64,000 nucleotides of DNA from an uncultured bacterium. Its GTDB lineage: Bacteria > Spirochaetota > Leptospiria > Leptospirales > Leptonemataceae. The notes under the pieces are model-generated. The model saw only the letters and a program-made list of their open reading frames with translations, had not been told where the DNA came from and did not search any database. Numbering within the stretch: the stretch's first letter is position 1; every line of letters begins with the position of its first letter. This document shows positions 46,588 to 54,999 of the stretch, piece by piece. The DNA lies in assembly GCA_937928085.1 (NCBI GenBank), contig CALFVU010000005.1, positions 1 through 64,000 on the forward strand. The letters run 5' to 3'. Position numbers and translations under genes: made by a program.

Positions 46588-47718
46588 TTACAAATTAGTT
46601 AAGAAACTTTCTATAATATTTTCGTAAGACATTTCAGCTGTTTGTAACCATTCATTAGAATCTTTTTGAAATTGTTTCCATGAATGATAAACTTTATTGT
46701 ATATCTTATCTTTACTAGAAAATTCTTCTAAGATTTCTTTTGTATTTTGATATGCTTTCTGTAAAATATCATCGGGAAATTTTTTTAAGATTACATTTTG
46801 TGTTAAAATTCTTTGTAATGATTGCGGATTTAAAACGTCATATTTAGCTAGCATATTCAAATTTACGTAAGAAAAAGCAGTTTCTAAAACAGTTTTATAA
46901 GAATTTGGTAATTCATTCCAGGCTTTAAGATTGATTAAAAATGTTAGATTTGCGCTAGGTTCCCACCAGCCTGGATAATAATAATATTTTGCTATTTTGT
47001 AAAATCCAAGTTTTTCATCATCATAAGGTCCAACCCATTCTGTTGCATCGATTGCGCCACGTTCTAGTGCTGGAAAAATATCTCCTCCTGCAATTACTTG
47101 TACGTTTACACCTAATGTACTCATTACTTTTCCCCCCAATCCTGGAATTCTCATTTTTAATCCTTTTAAATCTTTTAGTGAGTTGATTTCTTTTTTAAAC
47201 CATCCTCCCATTTGACATCCCGTATTTCCGCCGGGGAAATTGATTATATTGAATTCCTTGTAAATCTCTCGTATCAAGTCTAATCCGCCGCCCTGATATA
47301 ACCATGCATTTTGTTGGCGGGAAGTTAAACCAAAAGGTACTGCTGTATCAAAAGCTAAAGCTTCGTGTTTTCCAGTGAAATAATACGAGGCAGTATGTGC
47401 CATTTCTACTCCCCCATTTTGTACGATATCAAAAACACCAAGGGGCGGAGCTAATTCTCCAGCTGGAAAAACTTTTATATGGAATTTATGATTTGTCATA
47501 TTTCGAACGATTTTTGCTAATTCTTCTGCTCCTCCATAGATTGTATCCAGACTTCTGGGATAGCTCGATGCACATCTCCATTGAATTTCTGGAAAGTCAT
47601 TTTCTTTTTTTGATGTTACTTCTTTTTTACAATAAAACAAGCTTACCAAGCCAGTATACAATGTGTTTTTAAGAAAAGCCTTTCTATTTAAGAAATTTTT
47701 TTTGGAATGGATTGACAT
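46588..47718 (-). CDS. TRAP transporter solute-binding lipoprotein (DctP family)
   Basis: A 376-residue TRAP-type binding protein of the mono-carboxylate/oxo-acid subgroup: WRCASSYPRSLDTIYGGAEE, HIKVFPAGELAPPLGVFDIV, MRIPGLGGKVMSTLG, IFPALERGAIDATEWVGPYDD and a WWEPSANLTFLIN segment around the ligand pocket. The N-terminus (residues 1-30) has basic residues, a hydrophobic stretch and ends in LFYC, a likely lipidation site (Cys30). Its DctQ/DctM membrane partners are not adjacent, so it is an orphan here. ATG 47718 diverges from the Pup-like gene across 145 bases. Confidence 0.9.
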   Translation of the reverse strand: MSIHSKKNFLNRKAFLKNTLYTGLVSLFYCKKEVTSKKENDFPEIQWRCASSYPRSLDTIYGGAEELAKIVRNMTNHKFHIKVFPAGELAPPLGVFDIVQNGGVEMAHTASYYFTGKHEALAFDTAVPFGLTSRQQNAWLYQGGGLDLIREIYKEFNIINFPGGNTGCQMGGWFKKEINSLKDLKGLKMRIPGLGGKVMSTLGVNVQVIAGGDIFPALERGAIDATEWVGPYDDEKLGFYKIAKYYYYPGWWEPSANLTFLINLKAWNELPNSYKTVLETAFSYVNLNMLAKYDVLNPQSLQRILTQNVILKKFPDDILQKAYQNTKEILEEFSSKDKIYNKVYHSWKQFQKDSNEWLQTAEMSYENIIESFLTNL

Positions 47719-47863
47719 AAATACAGGTTTTTGTTACATTTTAATTTTGTAAAATTTAAATTTTTTTATATGTGTGAGTGATCAAAAAATTTAAGTTTAT
47801 TTGTTTTTTTGGAATTGACAAAATTTTGTATTGTGATTTGTTGAATTATAGAAGGAGGAATCC

Positions 47864-48025
47864 ATGCTTGTAGAAACATTACAAAATATTATACAAGATA
47901 AACAAAAATCTGATATGCCAAAAGAACAAATCTTCGTAGAGATACTAGACAAAATCTATATAGATGCTATTGAACAAAAGCATAAATATTTAGAAGATTC
48001 AAAAGTAGAAGCAGGAGGAGAGTAG
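47864..48025 (+). CDS. pup: Pup-like small modifier protein ending in Gly-Gly-Glu
   Basis: A 53-residue, highly charged protein (begins MLVETLQNII; last residues SKVEAGGE). The C-terminal Gly-Gly-Glu is the exact end of active Pup, the prokaryotic ubiquitin-like protein, in which the final Glu side chain is joined to substrate lysines. The middle is helical and lysine/glutamate-rich with a DKIYIDAIEQKHKYLED helix, like the coiled-coil region Pup uses to bind its ligase. A strong AGGAGG lies 5 bases before ATG 47864. The next gene, 10 bases on, encodes a PafA/Dop-family enzyme. Because the end is Glu rather than Gln, no deamidation would be needed. Outside the C-terminus identity to Actinobacterial Pup is not apparent. 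Confidence 0.8.
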   Translation: MLVETLQNIIQDKQKSDMPKEQIFVEILDKIYIDAIEQKHKYLEDSKVEAGGE

Positions 48026-48035
48026 TTATATATAG

Positions 48036-49850
48036 ATGCCAAAACGTTTGATTGGTTTAGAAACAGAGTATGCGATTAAACGTTTTTCTGAAAATAATCA
48101 AAAAATAGACAATCGAATTATATATGACTATATCATTAAAAATTTAACTCATTATACAAAAGTAGTAGATGGTGCCTCTGTTATTAAATGGCATCAAGTA
48201 TTTACAGAAAATGGGAGTGCTTTTTGTTATGAAAGCCTCCCTCTTTATATTCAGGATGGATTACTAGAAGCAGCAACTCCAGAATGCGAAAGTCCATTCC
48301 AGCTTGTATTGTATCAAAAAGCTATAGATACATTATTGCAAAAAGCTCTTCGAGAGTGTAATCAATCAAAATATTTTTCTCAACCAATTAGTCTTATAAA
48401 AAATTGTAAAGATGCTTATGGAAATGTTTATGGTGCACAAGAAAATTATAGTGGTAAAATTGGCTCAAATTTTTTTATTTTTCTTTACCGATTATTTTTA
48501 ATTTTTTATAAACCTTTTTTGGCAATATATATCGTTCATATTTTTTTAGTTTCTTTTATAATCCTTTTTTTTCATAGTATACTCTTAGTTGTAATTTATT
48601 TTTTTTATATGATTTTTTTATTATTTACATTCAGGATCAAATCTATTTCCTATGATCTTTTTATAAATTTACAACATAAAAATTTTATAGATTTTTTTGA
48701 AAAAACTTCAGGAAAAATTTTAACGTTTACAGAAATTTTTCTTTCTTATCCTTTTATCGTTCTGTCTGTGTTTTATTTTAATTTTGTTTTATTTCGTAAT
48801 TATAAAAAACATTTATTGTCTTTTCTTATAACTCGAATTCTTTTTACTGGAAGTGGCACTCTTGAAGAAGATGGTTCTTTTTTTCTTTCAGAAAAAGCTA
48901 CAAAAGTAAAAAGAATTAATAGAGTGTCGAATTTTCCATCCGAAAGATGTATTTTCGATTTAGGAAATTTAATGAAATTAAGCTATCTTAGCATTCTTCA
49001 TTTGTTTCGGTTTGACTTTTTTTATTTAAAAGAGATGTTTCGAAAAGAACAAAGATTGCAAATAGGAATGTCTGATTCTTGTATGTCTACAGAAGCAGAA
49101 TTGTTAAAAGTTGGTATTACTTCTCTTTTAATGGATATGATCGATGATAAATTTTTAAAAGAAACGCCTATTCTTAAAGATCCTATTGATTCCTTACATA
49201 AAATCAATCAATTCCCGAAATTTAGACATTATAAGATGAAAATAAAAAATCCTAAATTAACTTCGAAAAAAGAGATGACTGCTATCGAAATTCAAAGATG
49301 GTATTTAGAAAAAGCGAAGGAGTATTTAAATCAAAAAAAAGTTTATCTTCCAGAATCTACACTTATTGTTAAACTATGGGAAGAAATTTTAAATCAGATT
49401 TCAGAAAATCCAACAAAACTATTTGGAAGAGTAGATTGGATCACTAAAAAAATTTTCATCAATCAAATTTTAATGCGAGAGGAAAATATCCATACCGATG
49501 ATGTTTTTGATGATCCTAATTTCAGTGATCCCAATCTTTTAAAAAAACATTATACTTTATTAAAAGTAGTCGATCTCAAATACCATGATCTTTCTGATGG
49601 ATATTTTTATCAGTTAGAAAAAAAAGGTTTTAGTAAAATAATTTTTTCTGAAGAAGAAATCGAGCGAGCAATTACCCATCCACCTGTTACGGAAAAAGGT
49701 TTTGCTTGGATTCGTAATAAAATCATAAAAGTGAATCAAAATTACGAAACAATACAAATGAATTGGAATTTTGCCAAAATAGGATCTGGACTATCCGGTA
49801 AAGTCATATATTTCGAAGAACTTAAAAAAAGAAAAAATAAAAAATTATAA
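48036..49850 (+). CDS. pafA: PafA/Dop-family Pup ligase-like protein with membrane insertion
   Basis: A 604-residue protein with the carboxylate-amine ligase fold of PafA and Dop. N-terminal LIGLETEYAI (Glu9/Glu11 region), ATPECESPFQLV (81-92), IKNCKDAYGNVYGAQENY (121-138), then ITRILFTGSG (265-274), GMSDSCMSTEAELLKVG (344-360), RVDWITKK, LKYHDLSDGYFYQLEKKG (514-531) and a C-terminal WNFAKI block all line up with the family order. Between residues ~143 and 264 there is an insertion, absent from known PafA/Dop, containing about three strongly hydrophobic helices (146-200 and 233-253), so the enzyme is probably membrane-bound. It is coupled to the GGE-ending protein upstream. Whether it ligates or removes the modifier cannot be told from sequence; the usual catalytic Asp in the LYxD block is not clearly matched. 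Confidence 0.85.
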   Translation: MPKRLIGLETEYAIKRFSENNQKIDNRIIYDYIIKNLTHYTKVVDGASVIKWHQVFTENGSAFCYESLPLYIQDGLLEAATPECESPFQLVLYQKAIDTLLQKALRECNQSKYFSQPISLIKNCKDAYGNVYGAQENYSGKIGSNFFIFLYRLFLIFYKPFLAIYIVHIFLVSFIILFFHSILLVVIYFFYMIFLLFTFRIKSISYDLFINLQHKNFIDFFEKTSGKILTFTEIFLSYPFIVLSVFYFNFVLFRNYKKHLLSFLITRILFTGSGTLEEDGSFFLSEKATKVKRINRVSNFPSERCIFDLGNLMKLSYLSILHLFRFDFFYLKEMFRKEQRLQIGMSDSCMSTEAELLKVGITSLLMDMIDDKFLKETPILKDPIDSLHKINQFPKFRHYKMKIKNPKLTSKKEMTAIEIQRWYLEKAKEYLNQKKVYLPESTLIVKLWEEILNQISENPTKLFGRVDWITKKIFINQILMREENIHTDDVFDDPNFSDPNLLKKHYTLLKVVDLKYHDLSDGYFYQLEKKGFSKIIFSEEEIERAITHPPVTEKGFAWIRNKIIKVNQNYETIQMNWNFAKIGSGLSGKVIYFEELKKRKNKKL

Positions 49851-49861
49851 ATCGGTTAAAC

Positions 49862-50311
49862 TTATATTTTTTTTAAGTGGTATAATAAAGCTTCTAATGC
49901 AAATTTGTATCCTAAAAAACCTAAACCAGTGATGACTCCTAGTGCTATATCACTTAAGTATGAATGTTTTCGAAATTGTTCACGGGAGTAAATGTTACTA
50001 ATATGAACTTCTATAAACGGAACTTTTACACCGAGCAAAGCGTCTCTTAATGAAACTGATGTATGGGTTAAACCTCCGGGATTGATAATGATACCTTGAT
50101 ATGGCTTTTCGAAATAGGAATGTATTTTTTCTATAATGGCACCTTCGTAATTAGACTGAAAAAACTCAATTTCTATGTCTTTTTTTAATGCTTCTCTATT
50201 AAGTTGATTTTGTAAATCCAAAAGAGTTTCTTTTCCATAAATTTCGATTTCTCTTTTGCCTAATAAATTTAAATTCGGACCGTTGATAATTAGAATTCGA
50301 GTTTTATTCAT
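49862..50311 (-). CDS. aroQ: Type II 3-dehydroquinate dehydratase AroQ
   Basis: A 149-residue type II dehydroquinase of the shikimate pathway (3-dehydroquinate to 3-dehydroshikimate). Landmarks: [16 protein letters not shown] with the conserved Asn/Arg region, the lid residue Tyr in [25 protein letters not shown], and VEVHISN-like [16 protein letters not shown] 50311, 2 bases beyond the aroB stop, is preferred over an upstream in-frame TTG (50344). It follows aroB directly, which makes its substrate. Confidence 0.95.
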   Translation of the reverse strand: MNKTRILIINGPNLNLLGKREIEIYGKETLLDLQNQLNREALKKDIEIEFFQSNYEGAIIEKIHSYFEKPYQGIIINPGGLTHTSVSLRDALLGVKVPFIEVHISNIYSREQFRKHSYLSDIALGVITGLGFLGYKFALEALLYHLKKI

Positions 50312-50313
50312 AC

Positions 50314-51423
50314 TTAACCAAATAATTGTTTTTGTTCTTTCCAACCAAGTTCAAATTCTTCGCGTGATAATTCAAAATTGTAAACGGGCTTTCCAATATC
50401 TTTTAAATAAATGTATCTGATTTTATCATATTGATTTTTTTTGTCATATTGAATGTGTTTCCATATATTTTTTTCAGAAAAACCAGCTGTATTCAAAGGA
50501 AGTTTTAGAAGCATCATTAAGTTGATTATTTCTTTAAAAAGACTTTCAGAAAAATTTAATTTTTTTTTAGAAAGAATCAATGCAGTCACCAAACCTCGGG
50601 ATACTGCTTCTCCATGAGAAAATTTTTGATAATTTGTTAAAGATTCAATAGCGTGAGCAACGGTATGTCCTAAATTCAATACCGCTCTTAAATGACTCTC
50701 TTTTTCGTCTTTACTTACGATGTTTGCTTTAACTTTTATAGATTCATAGATTATTTTCTGCCAGGTTTTCGTATTCCATTCTTTATAGTGTGACTCTTCT
50801 AATATAACTTTTTTAAGGGACAGATACGTTTTTTTATCCAATAAAGAATGTTTAAAGATTTCTGCTAGACCACAAATCCATTCTTTTTCTGGAAGTGTTT
50901 TTAAAAAATTGATATTACAAAAAACTATATCCGGTTGATAAAATGTGCCAACCATGTTTTTTCCTATATTTAAATTTACAGCTACCTTTCCTCCTATACT
51001 GGAATCTACCATAGCAAGAAGGGTAGTGGGGATTTGAATCAAAGAAACTCCCCTTAAAATTGTTGATGCTATAAAACCTGCGAAATCACCTACTACACCA
51101 CCACCTAAACTTAAAATTACACTTTTTCTATCAATGCCTTGTTTAATTAATGCTTCATAAACTTCGTAAGTATTTTTAAGGTGTTTATTTTTTTCTCCAG
51201 TTTTTAAAACAATAATTTTTGGATTGATATTCAATTTATGTTCCAGATCTACAATGAAATCTTTGTAAAGTTTATATATATTTTGATCTGTTAGAAGAAA
51301 ATGTTTTGAATATTTTTTATTTTGAATCAGTTTGATCCAGTTATCATTGAATTCTTCATCAATGTAGATAAAATAATTTTTTTTTGTATTTTTTTGAATA
51401 GAGATTTTTAATTTTATGCTCAT
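50314..51423 (-). CDS. aroB: 3-Dehydroquinate synthase AroB
   Basis: A 369-residue NAD- and metal-dependent enzyme forming 3-dehydroquinate from DAHP. Typical segments: [93 protein letters not shown] with metal ligands, and [10 protein letters not shown]. Its start overlaps the rnc stop by 4 nt (51420-51423) and aroQ follows after 2 bases, giving a tightly linked rnc-aroB-aroQ unit. Confidence 0.97.
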   Translation of the reverse strand: MSIKLKISIQKNTKKNYFIYIDEEFNDNWIKLIQNKKYSKHFLLTDQNIYKLYKDFIVDLEHKLNINPKIIVLKTGEKNKHLKNTYEVYEALIKQGIDRKSVILSLGGGVVGDFAGFIASTILRGVSLIQIPTTLLAMVDSSIGGKVAVNLNIGKNMVGTFYQPDIVFCNINFLKTLPEKEWICGLAEIFKHSLLDKKTYLSLKKVILEESHYKEWNTKTWQKIIYESIKVKANIVSKDEKESHLRAVLNLGHTVAHAIESLTNYQKFSHGEAVSRGLVTALILSKKKLNFSESLFKEIINLMMLLKLPLNTAGFSEKNIWKHIQYDKKNQYDKIRYIYLKDIGKPVYNFELSREEFELGWKEQKQLFG

Positions 51424-52172
51424 ATCAGAAGTTCATCAAAATGATTTTTGATTTTATCTAGAGCTTTCAAAGCTGCTTGTTTTTCTGCTTTTTTTTTAGA
51501 AGAACCACTACCTCTGGCAATTTCAATTCCATTAATCACAACTCTACATACAAACTCTCTTTTATGATCTGGACCTTCTTCTGAAATAGTTTCGTAGATG
51601 GGATGAGTATGGTATTTTTTTTGAACTAATTCTTGCAAATATGTTTTTGGATCAATAGCTTTTCCCGGTTTTGTTAAGTTTTTTAATCTACTTTCTAACA
51701 TATTCAATACAAATTTTCTTGCCTCTTTTAACCCTTTGTCTAAATAAATTGCAGCAATAAAAGCCTCGAAAGAATCTGCTAAATTTGATATTCTTCTTGC
51801 TCCGCCACTTTTTTTTTCTCCTTTACTCATTCTGAGATATTGTCCGAATTTTAATTTTCTTGCTGCACTTGCTAATGATTTTTCGGATACTGCAATCGAT
51901 TTAATTCTTGCCATTTGTCCTTCGTTTAAATTGAAGTGTTTGTAAAGATAATCATTAACAATAAATCCTAAAATAGAATCTCCTAAATATTCTAATCTTT
52001 GATTGTTGAATTTATGAGAATGAATTTCGTTTGCAAAACTACTATGAGTAAGGGCTAAATCATACAATCGATAATTAGAAAATTGAATACCTAACTTTTT
52101 TGATAATTCTTTTAATTGAGAAAGTCGCTCTTTGCTTAGGTTGAAAGTATTAGCATCCTCATTGTAATCCAT
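51420..52172 (-). CDS. rnc: Ribonuclease III
   Basis: A 250-residue double-strand-specific endoribonuclease. The catalytic signature NQRLEYLGDSILGFIV with acidic residues, ADSFEAFIAAIYLDKG, and a C-terminal double-stranded RNA-binding domain (GPDHKREFVCRVVINGIEIARGSGSSKKKAEKQAA split around residues 185-240) are all intact. ATG 52172 (MDYNED) is chosen; the earlier in-frame codon is TTG 52208, which lies within a 26-bp inverted repeat in front of the gene. That repeat is a probable RNase III target and autoregulatory site. Overlaps aroB by 4 nt. Confidence 0.95.
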   Translation of the reverse strand: MDYNEDANTFNLSKERLSQLKELSKKLGIQFSNYRLYDLALTHSSFANEIHSHKFNNQRLEYLGDSILGFIVNDYLYKHFNLNEGQMARIKSIAVSEKSLASAARKLKFGQYLRMSKGEKKSGGARRISNLADSFEAFIAAIYLDKGLKEARKFVLNMLESRLKNLTKPGKAIDPKTYLQELVQKKYHTHPIYETISEEGPDHKREFVCRVVINGIEIARGSGSSKKKAEKQAALKALDKIKNHFDELLI

Positions 52173-52180
52173 AATTTTGA

Positions 52181-52240
52181 TAAAGATCAGCTTTCCTTTT
52201 TTTATCAATCAACTTGATAAAAAAAGAAAAGTGATCTTTA
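52181..52240 (-). promoter_or_regulatory. Long double-stranded leader of rnc, probable RNase III site
   Basis: On the plus strand, 52181-52208 pairs with 52214-52240 around a 5-base loop: 13 bp, one C/A mismatch, 4 bp, a single bulged G, then 9 bp (26 pairs in all). It begins 8 bases upstream of the rnc ATG and lies 12 bases after the acpP stop. There is no U-run after it, so it is not a terminator. A long imperfect duplex just in front of rnc is what self-cleaving rnc leaders look like in E. coli. Confidence 0.75.
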
Positions 52241-52252
52241 ATCTATTGTGAA

Positions 52253-52492
52253 CTATTTTTTATGTTCTTTAATATATTTAATCACATCACCCACAGTCTG
52301 GATTTTTTCTGCATCCTCGTCAGAGATTTCAATTCCAAACTCTTCTTCTAATGCCATAACCAATTCAACTGTATCCAGAGAATCTGCTCCTAAATCTTCT
52401 ATAAAATGAGACTCTTCGGTAATTTCTGCTTCGTCTGCACCCAATTGTTGTGCAATAATAGATCGCACCTTTTGAAATAATTCATCTGACAT
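52253..52492 (-). CDS. acpP: Acyl carrier protein
   Basis: A 79-residue ACP carrying fatty-acid intermediates on a phosphopantetheine arm. The attachment serine lies in [21 protein letters not shown], split here as GADSLD (Ser) and [15 protein letters not shown]. The four-helix acidic composition and length are normal. A strong AAAGGAGTT precedes ATG 52492. It lies between fabG and rnc, the common fabG-acpP(-fabF)-rnc order with fabF missing. Confidence 0.97.
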   Translation of the reverse strand: MSDELFQKVRSIIAQQLGADEAEITEESHFIEDLGADSLDTVELVMALEEEFGIEISDEDAEKIQTVGDVIKYIKEHKK

Positions 52493-52579
52493 ATTTAACT
52501 CCTTTTATTTTATTTGAGTATAAAATTTGAATGAATGTATTTTTAGCAAGTTTTTTAAGTAAATTTCTAAAAAAAAAAA

Positions 52580-53335
52580 TTAAGGTCTAAAACCACCACC
52601 ATTTACATCAATAATTTGCCCGGTAATATAAGAAGATAAATCGGAGCATAAAAATAATACACAATTCGCCACATCTTCTGGTTGACCTGGTCTTTTTAAA
52701 GGAATTGAAGCAATCATTTTTTCTTTGATTTTATCGGGAATTGCATCTGTCATAGCAGTTTGAATAAAACCTGGAGCAATAGCATTACAACGTACACCTC
52801 TTGCTGCACCTTCTATCGCAACAGATTTTGTAAAACCAATTACACCTGCTTTAGAAGCGGAATAGTTAGCCTGTCCTATATTTCCATTCTCTCCTGCAAT
52901 AGAGGAGATATTGATAATAACCCCACTTCTTTGGTTCATCATAATTTTAAAAGCTGCTTTTGTGCAAAGAAACGTTCCAGTTAAATTTACATTGATCACC
53001 TGATCCCATTGTTCTTTTGTCATTCGAAGAAGTAATGTGTCTCTTGTAATTCCTGCATTATTTACTAAAATATCTACTTTTCCCCATTTTTCTTTGCAAG
53101 TCTGAATCAAGTTCTCTGCTTGTTCTTCTTTAGAAATATCGCAAGCATAATAAATCGTTTCTACAGAATATTTTTTAGAGATTTCTTCAGCGGTTTGCCT
53201 TGCTTGCTCTTCGCTAATGTCATTGATAAGAACATTAGCCCCTGCTTGTGCTAATTTTTCTGCTATAGCTTTCCCAATACCTCTTGCAGAACCTGTAATA
53301 ATCGCTGTTTTGCCTTTTAAATCAATTGTTACCAT
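52580..53335 (-). CDS. fabG: 3-Oxoacyl-ACP reductase FabG
   Basis: A 251-residue SDR enzyme that reduces 3-ketoacyl-ACP with NADPH in fatty-acid elongation. TGSARGIGKAIAEKL (nucleotide-binding glycines), NNAGITRDTLLLRM, NISSIAGENGN and the catalytic YSASKAGVIGFTK are present. ATG 53335 follows AAGGAG by 7 bases; an upstream in-frame start at 53353 would lie in the ribosome-binding region. Next on this strand is acpP, 87 bases downstream, its usual partner. Confidence 0.96.
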   Translation of the reverse strand: MVTIDLKGKTAIITGSARGIGKAIAEKLAQAGANVLINDISEEQARQTAEEISKKYSVETIYYACDISKEEQAENLIQTCKEKWGKVDILVNNAGITRDTLLLRMTKEQWDQVINVNLTGTFLCTKAAFKIMMNQRSGVIINISSIAGENGNIGQANYSASKAGVIGFTKSVAIEGAARGVRCNAIAPGFIQTAMTDAIPDKIKEKMIASIPLKRPGQPEDVANCVLFLCSDLSSYITGQIIDVNGGGFRP

Positions 53336-53631
53336 AAGAAACTCCTTTTTCAAATTGATTTTAAAGTCATAACTTTATCAATCAATTGGATGTAAAGTTT
53401 TTTCATTACTGAATAAGATTCAAAAAAATAATTAAAATTTTTTTATAAATATTTTTTTCTTTGTTATAAAAATTTTTTATTTATTTTAAAAATTGATTTT
53501 TTTTCTATTTTTTGTTGTAAGGTTTTGAGGATTAAAGAGGTTTTTGTTTAATTTATGTTTTTAGAAAATATTTTTTTCATACAAAGTAAAAAAGTATTGC
53601 TATTATAATAAGAGCTTTTATTTGATCGTTT

Positions 53632-54957
53632 ATGCAAAAAGAAAGAGCTCCTTTTAGGGAAATTTTTGGTTGGGCGATGTTTGATTTTGCTAATTCTTCT
53701 TATACAACAGTTATTATTACAGTCGTATTTAGTGTAATTTTCCCAAAGATTATTGTGGGAGATGCTCCAGAATATCGAATGGGAAATTTTTATTGGAGTT
53801 TAGCTTTGTCAATTAGTTATTTACTGGTTGTCCTTACTGCTCCAGTATTTGGTGCTATTATGGATTATTCTGCCTCTAAAAAAAAGTTTTTATTTTTCAG
53901 TTATTTATTAACAGTAATCACGACAGCTTCACTTTATTTTGTGGAACAGGGGGATGTTTGGTTAGGAATTTTTTTAATTGTTATTTCGAATTTTGGATTT
54001 GCAATAGGAGAATCTTTTGTTTCTTCTTTTCTACCTGATTTAGGACCGCAAGAAGATTTAGGTAAGATTTCTGGTTTTGCTTGGGGGCTAGGATATTTTG
54101 GAGGTTTGTTTTCTACGGCTATTGTAATTTTTGGACTTGGACCTCAGACAGTAGAAAATTATCCTAATTTAAGATTTGTTGGACCAATTACGGGATTATT
54201 TTTTTTACTAGCAGGTATACCAACTTTTCTTTTTTTAAAAGAAAGGGGAACTTCAAAACCTTTGCCACAAAATAAAACCTACATCAATATCGGTTTTGAA
54301 AGAATTCAACTAACTTTTAAAGAAATTCAAGATTTTCGAGATTTATTGATATTTTTTATTTCAATGTTTTTTTCTCAAGCTGGTTTATCTATTGTGATTA
54401 GTTTTGCTTTTATTTATGGAGATCAAATTATTAAATGGCAACCTACCACTATGGTGATTATGTTTGTTATTACACAATTTACTGCTGCTGCGGGAGCAAT
54501 CATTTTCGGTTTTATTCAAGATAAAATAGGTTCATTAAAGACATATTTATATACTCTAGTACTTTGGATACTTTCTATTTTAAGTATATTCTTCACTGAT
54601 GAAATTACAGTTTTTGTTAATCGAATTTTTTCTTTAAGTTTAAAGTCAGAGACAATGTTTTTACTCGTTGGTTGTTTAGCTGGACTAGGTCTAGGAGCTA
54701 CGCAATCAGCAGGTAGAGCTATCGTAGGAGTATTTTCCCCAGAATCTAAGTCAGGAGAATTTTTTGGTTTTTGGGGACTAACTGGTAAGTTGTCATCAAT
54801 ATTTGGAATTTTTGGATTAGGAATTCTTCAAAATCTTTTAGGACTTAAGCAAGGAATTTTATTTACAGCATTATTATTTTTGATCGCAATTATCATAGCA
54901 TTTTTTGTTAATGAAGAAAGAGGAAAAAAATCAGCTTTACTTCACGAAGGAGAATAA
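53632..54957 (+). CDS. MFS permease, UMF1 (Atg22-like) family
   Basis: A 441-residue major facilitator protein with 12 hydrophobic segments. The first motif EIFGWAMFDFANSSYTTVIITVVF and the loop around GFAIGESFVSSFLPDLG are typical of the UMF1/Vacuole effluxer Atg22-like family, whose bacterial members have unknown substrates (amino-acid export has been proposed for the yeast relative). It is preceded by nearly 300 bases of very A/T-rich, gene-free DNA and followed after 42 bases by a Cys/Met PLP gene. The start at ATG 53632 has only a weak ribosome-binding site. Confidence 0.85.
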   Translation: MQKERAPFREIFGWAMFDFANSSYTTVIITVVFSVIFPKIIVGDAPEYRMGNFYWSLALSISYLLVVLTAPVFGAIMDYSASKKKFLFFSYLLTVITTASLYFVEQGDVWLGIFLIVISNFGFAIGESFVSSFLPDLGPQEDLGKISGFAWGLGYFGGLFSTAIVIFGLGPQTVENYPNLRFVGPITGLFFLLAGIPTFLFLKERGTSKPLPQNKTYINIGFERIQLTFKEIQDFRDLLIFFISMFFSQAGLSIVISFAFIYGDQIIKWQPTTMVIMFVITQFTAAAGAIIFGFIQDKIGSLKTYLYTLVLWILSILSIFFTDEITVFVNRIFSLSLKSETMFLLVGCLAGLGLGATQSAGRAIVGVFSPESKSGEFFGFWGLTGKLSSIFGIFGLGILQNLLGLKQGILFTALLFLIAIIIAFFVNEERGKKSALLHEGE

Positions 54958-54999
54958 AATTTTTTTTATTAAAAAAGAATTTATATTTATAAGGATTTT

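Noticed and set aside
47815-47850. TTGACA as the -35 of a promoter for the Pup-like gene
   Set aside because: No -10 element of acceptable quality is found at 16-18 bases; the promoter could be elsewhere in the 145-base divergent region.
52181-52240. Reading the acpP-rnc hairpin as an intrinsic terminator
   Set aside because: No U-run follows the stem on the transcribed strand, and rnc needs read-through; an RNase III site is the better explanation.
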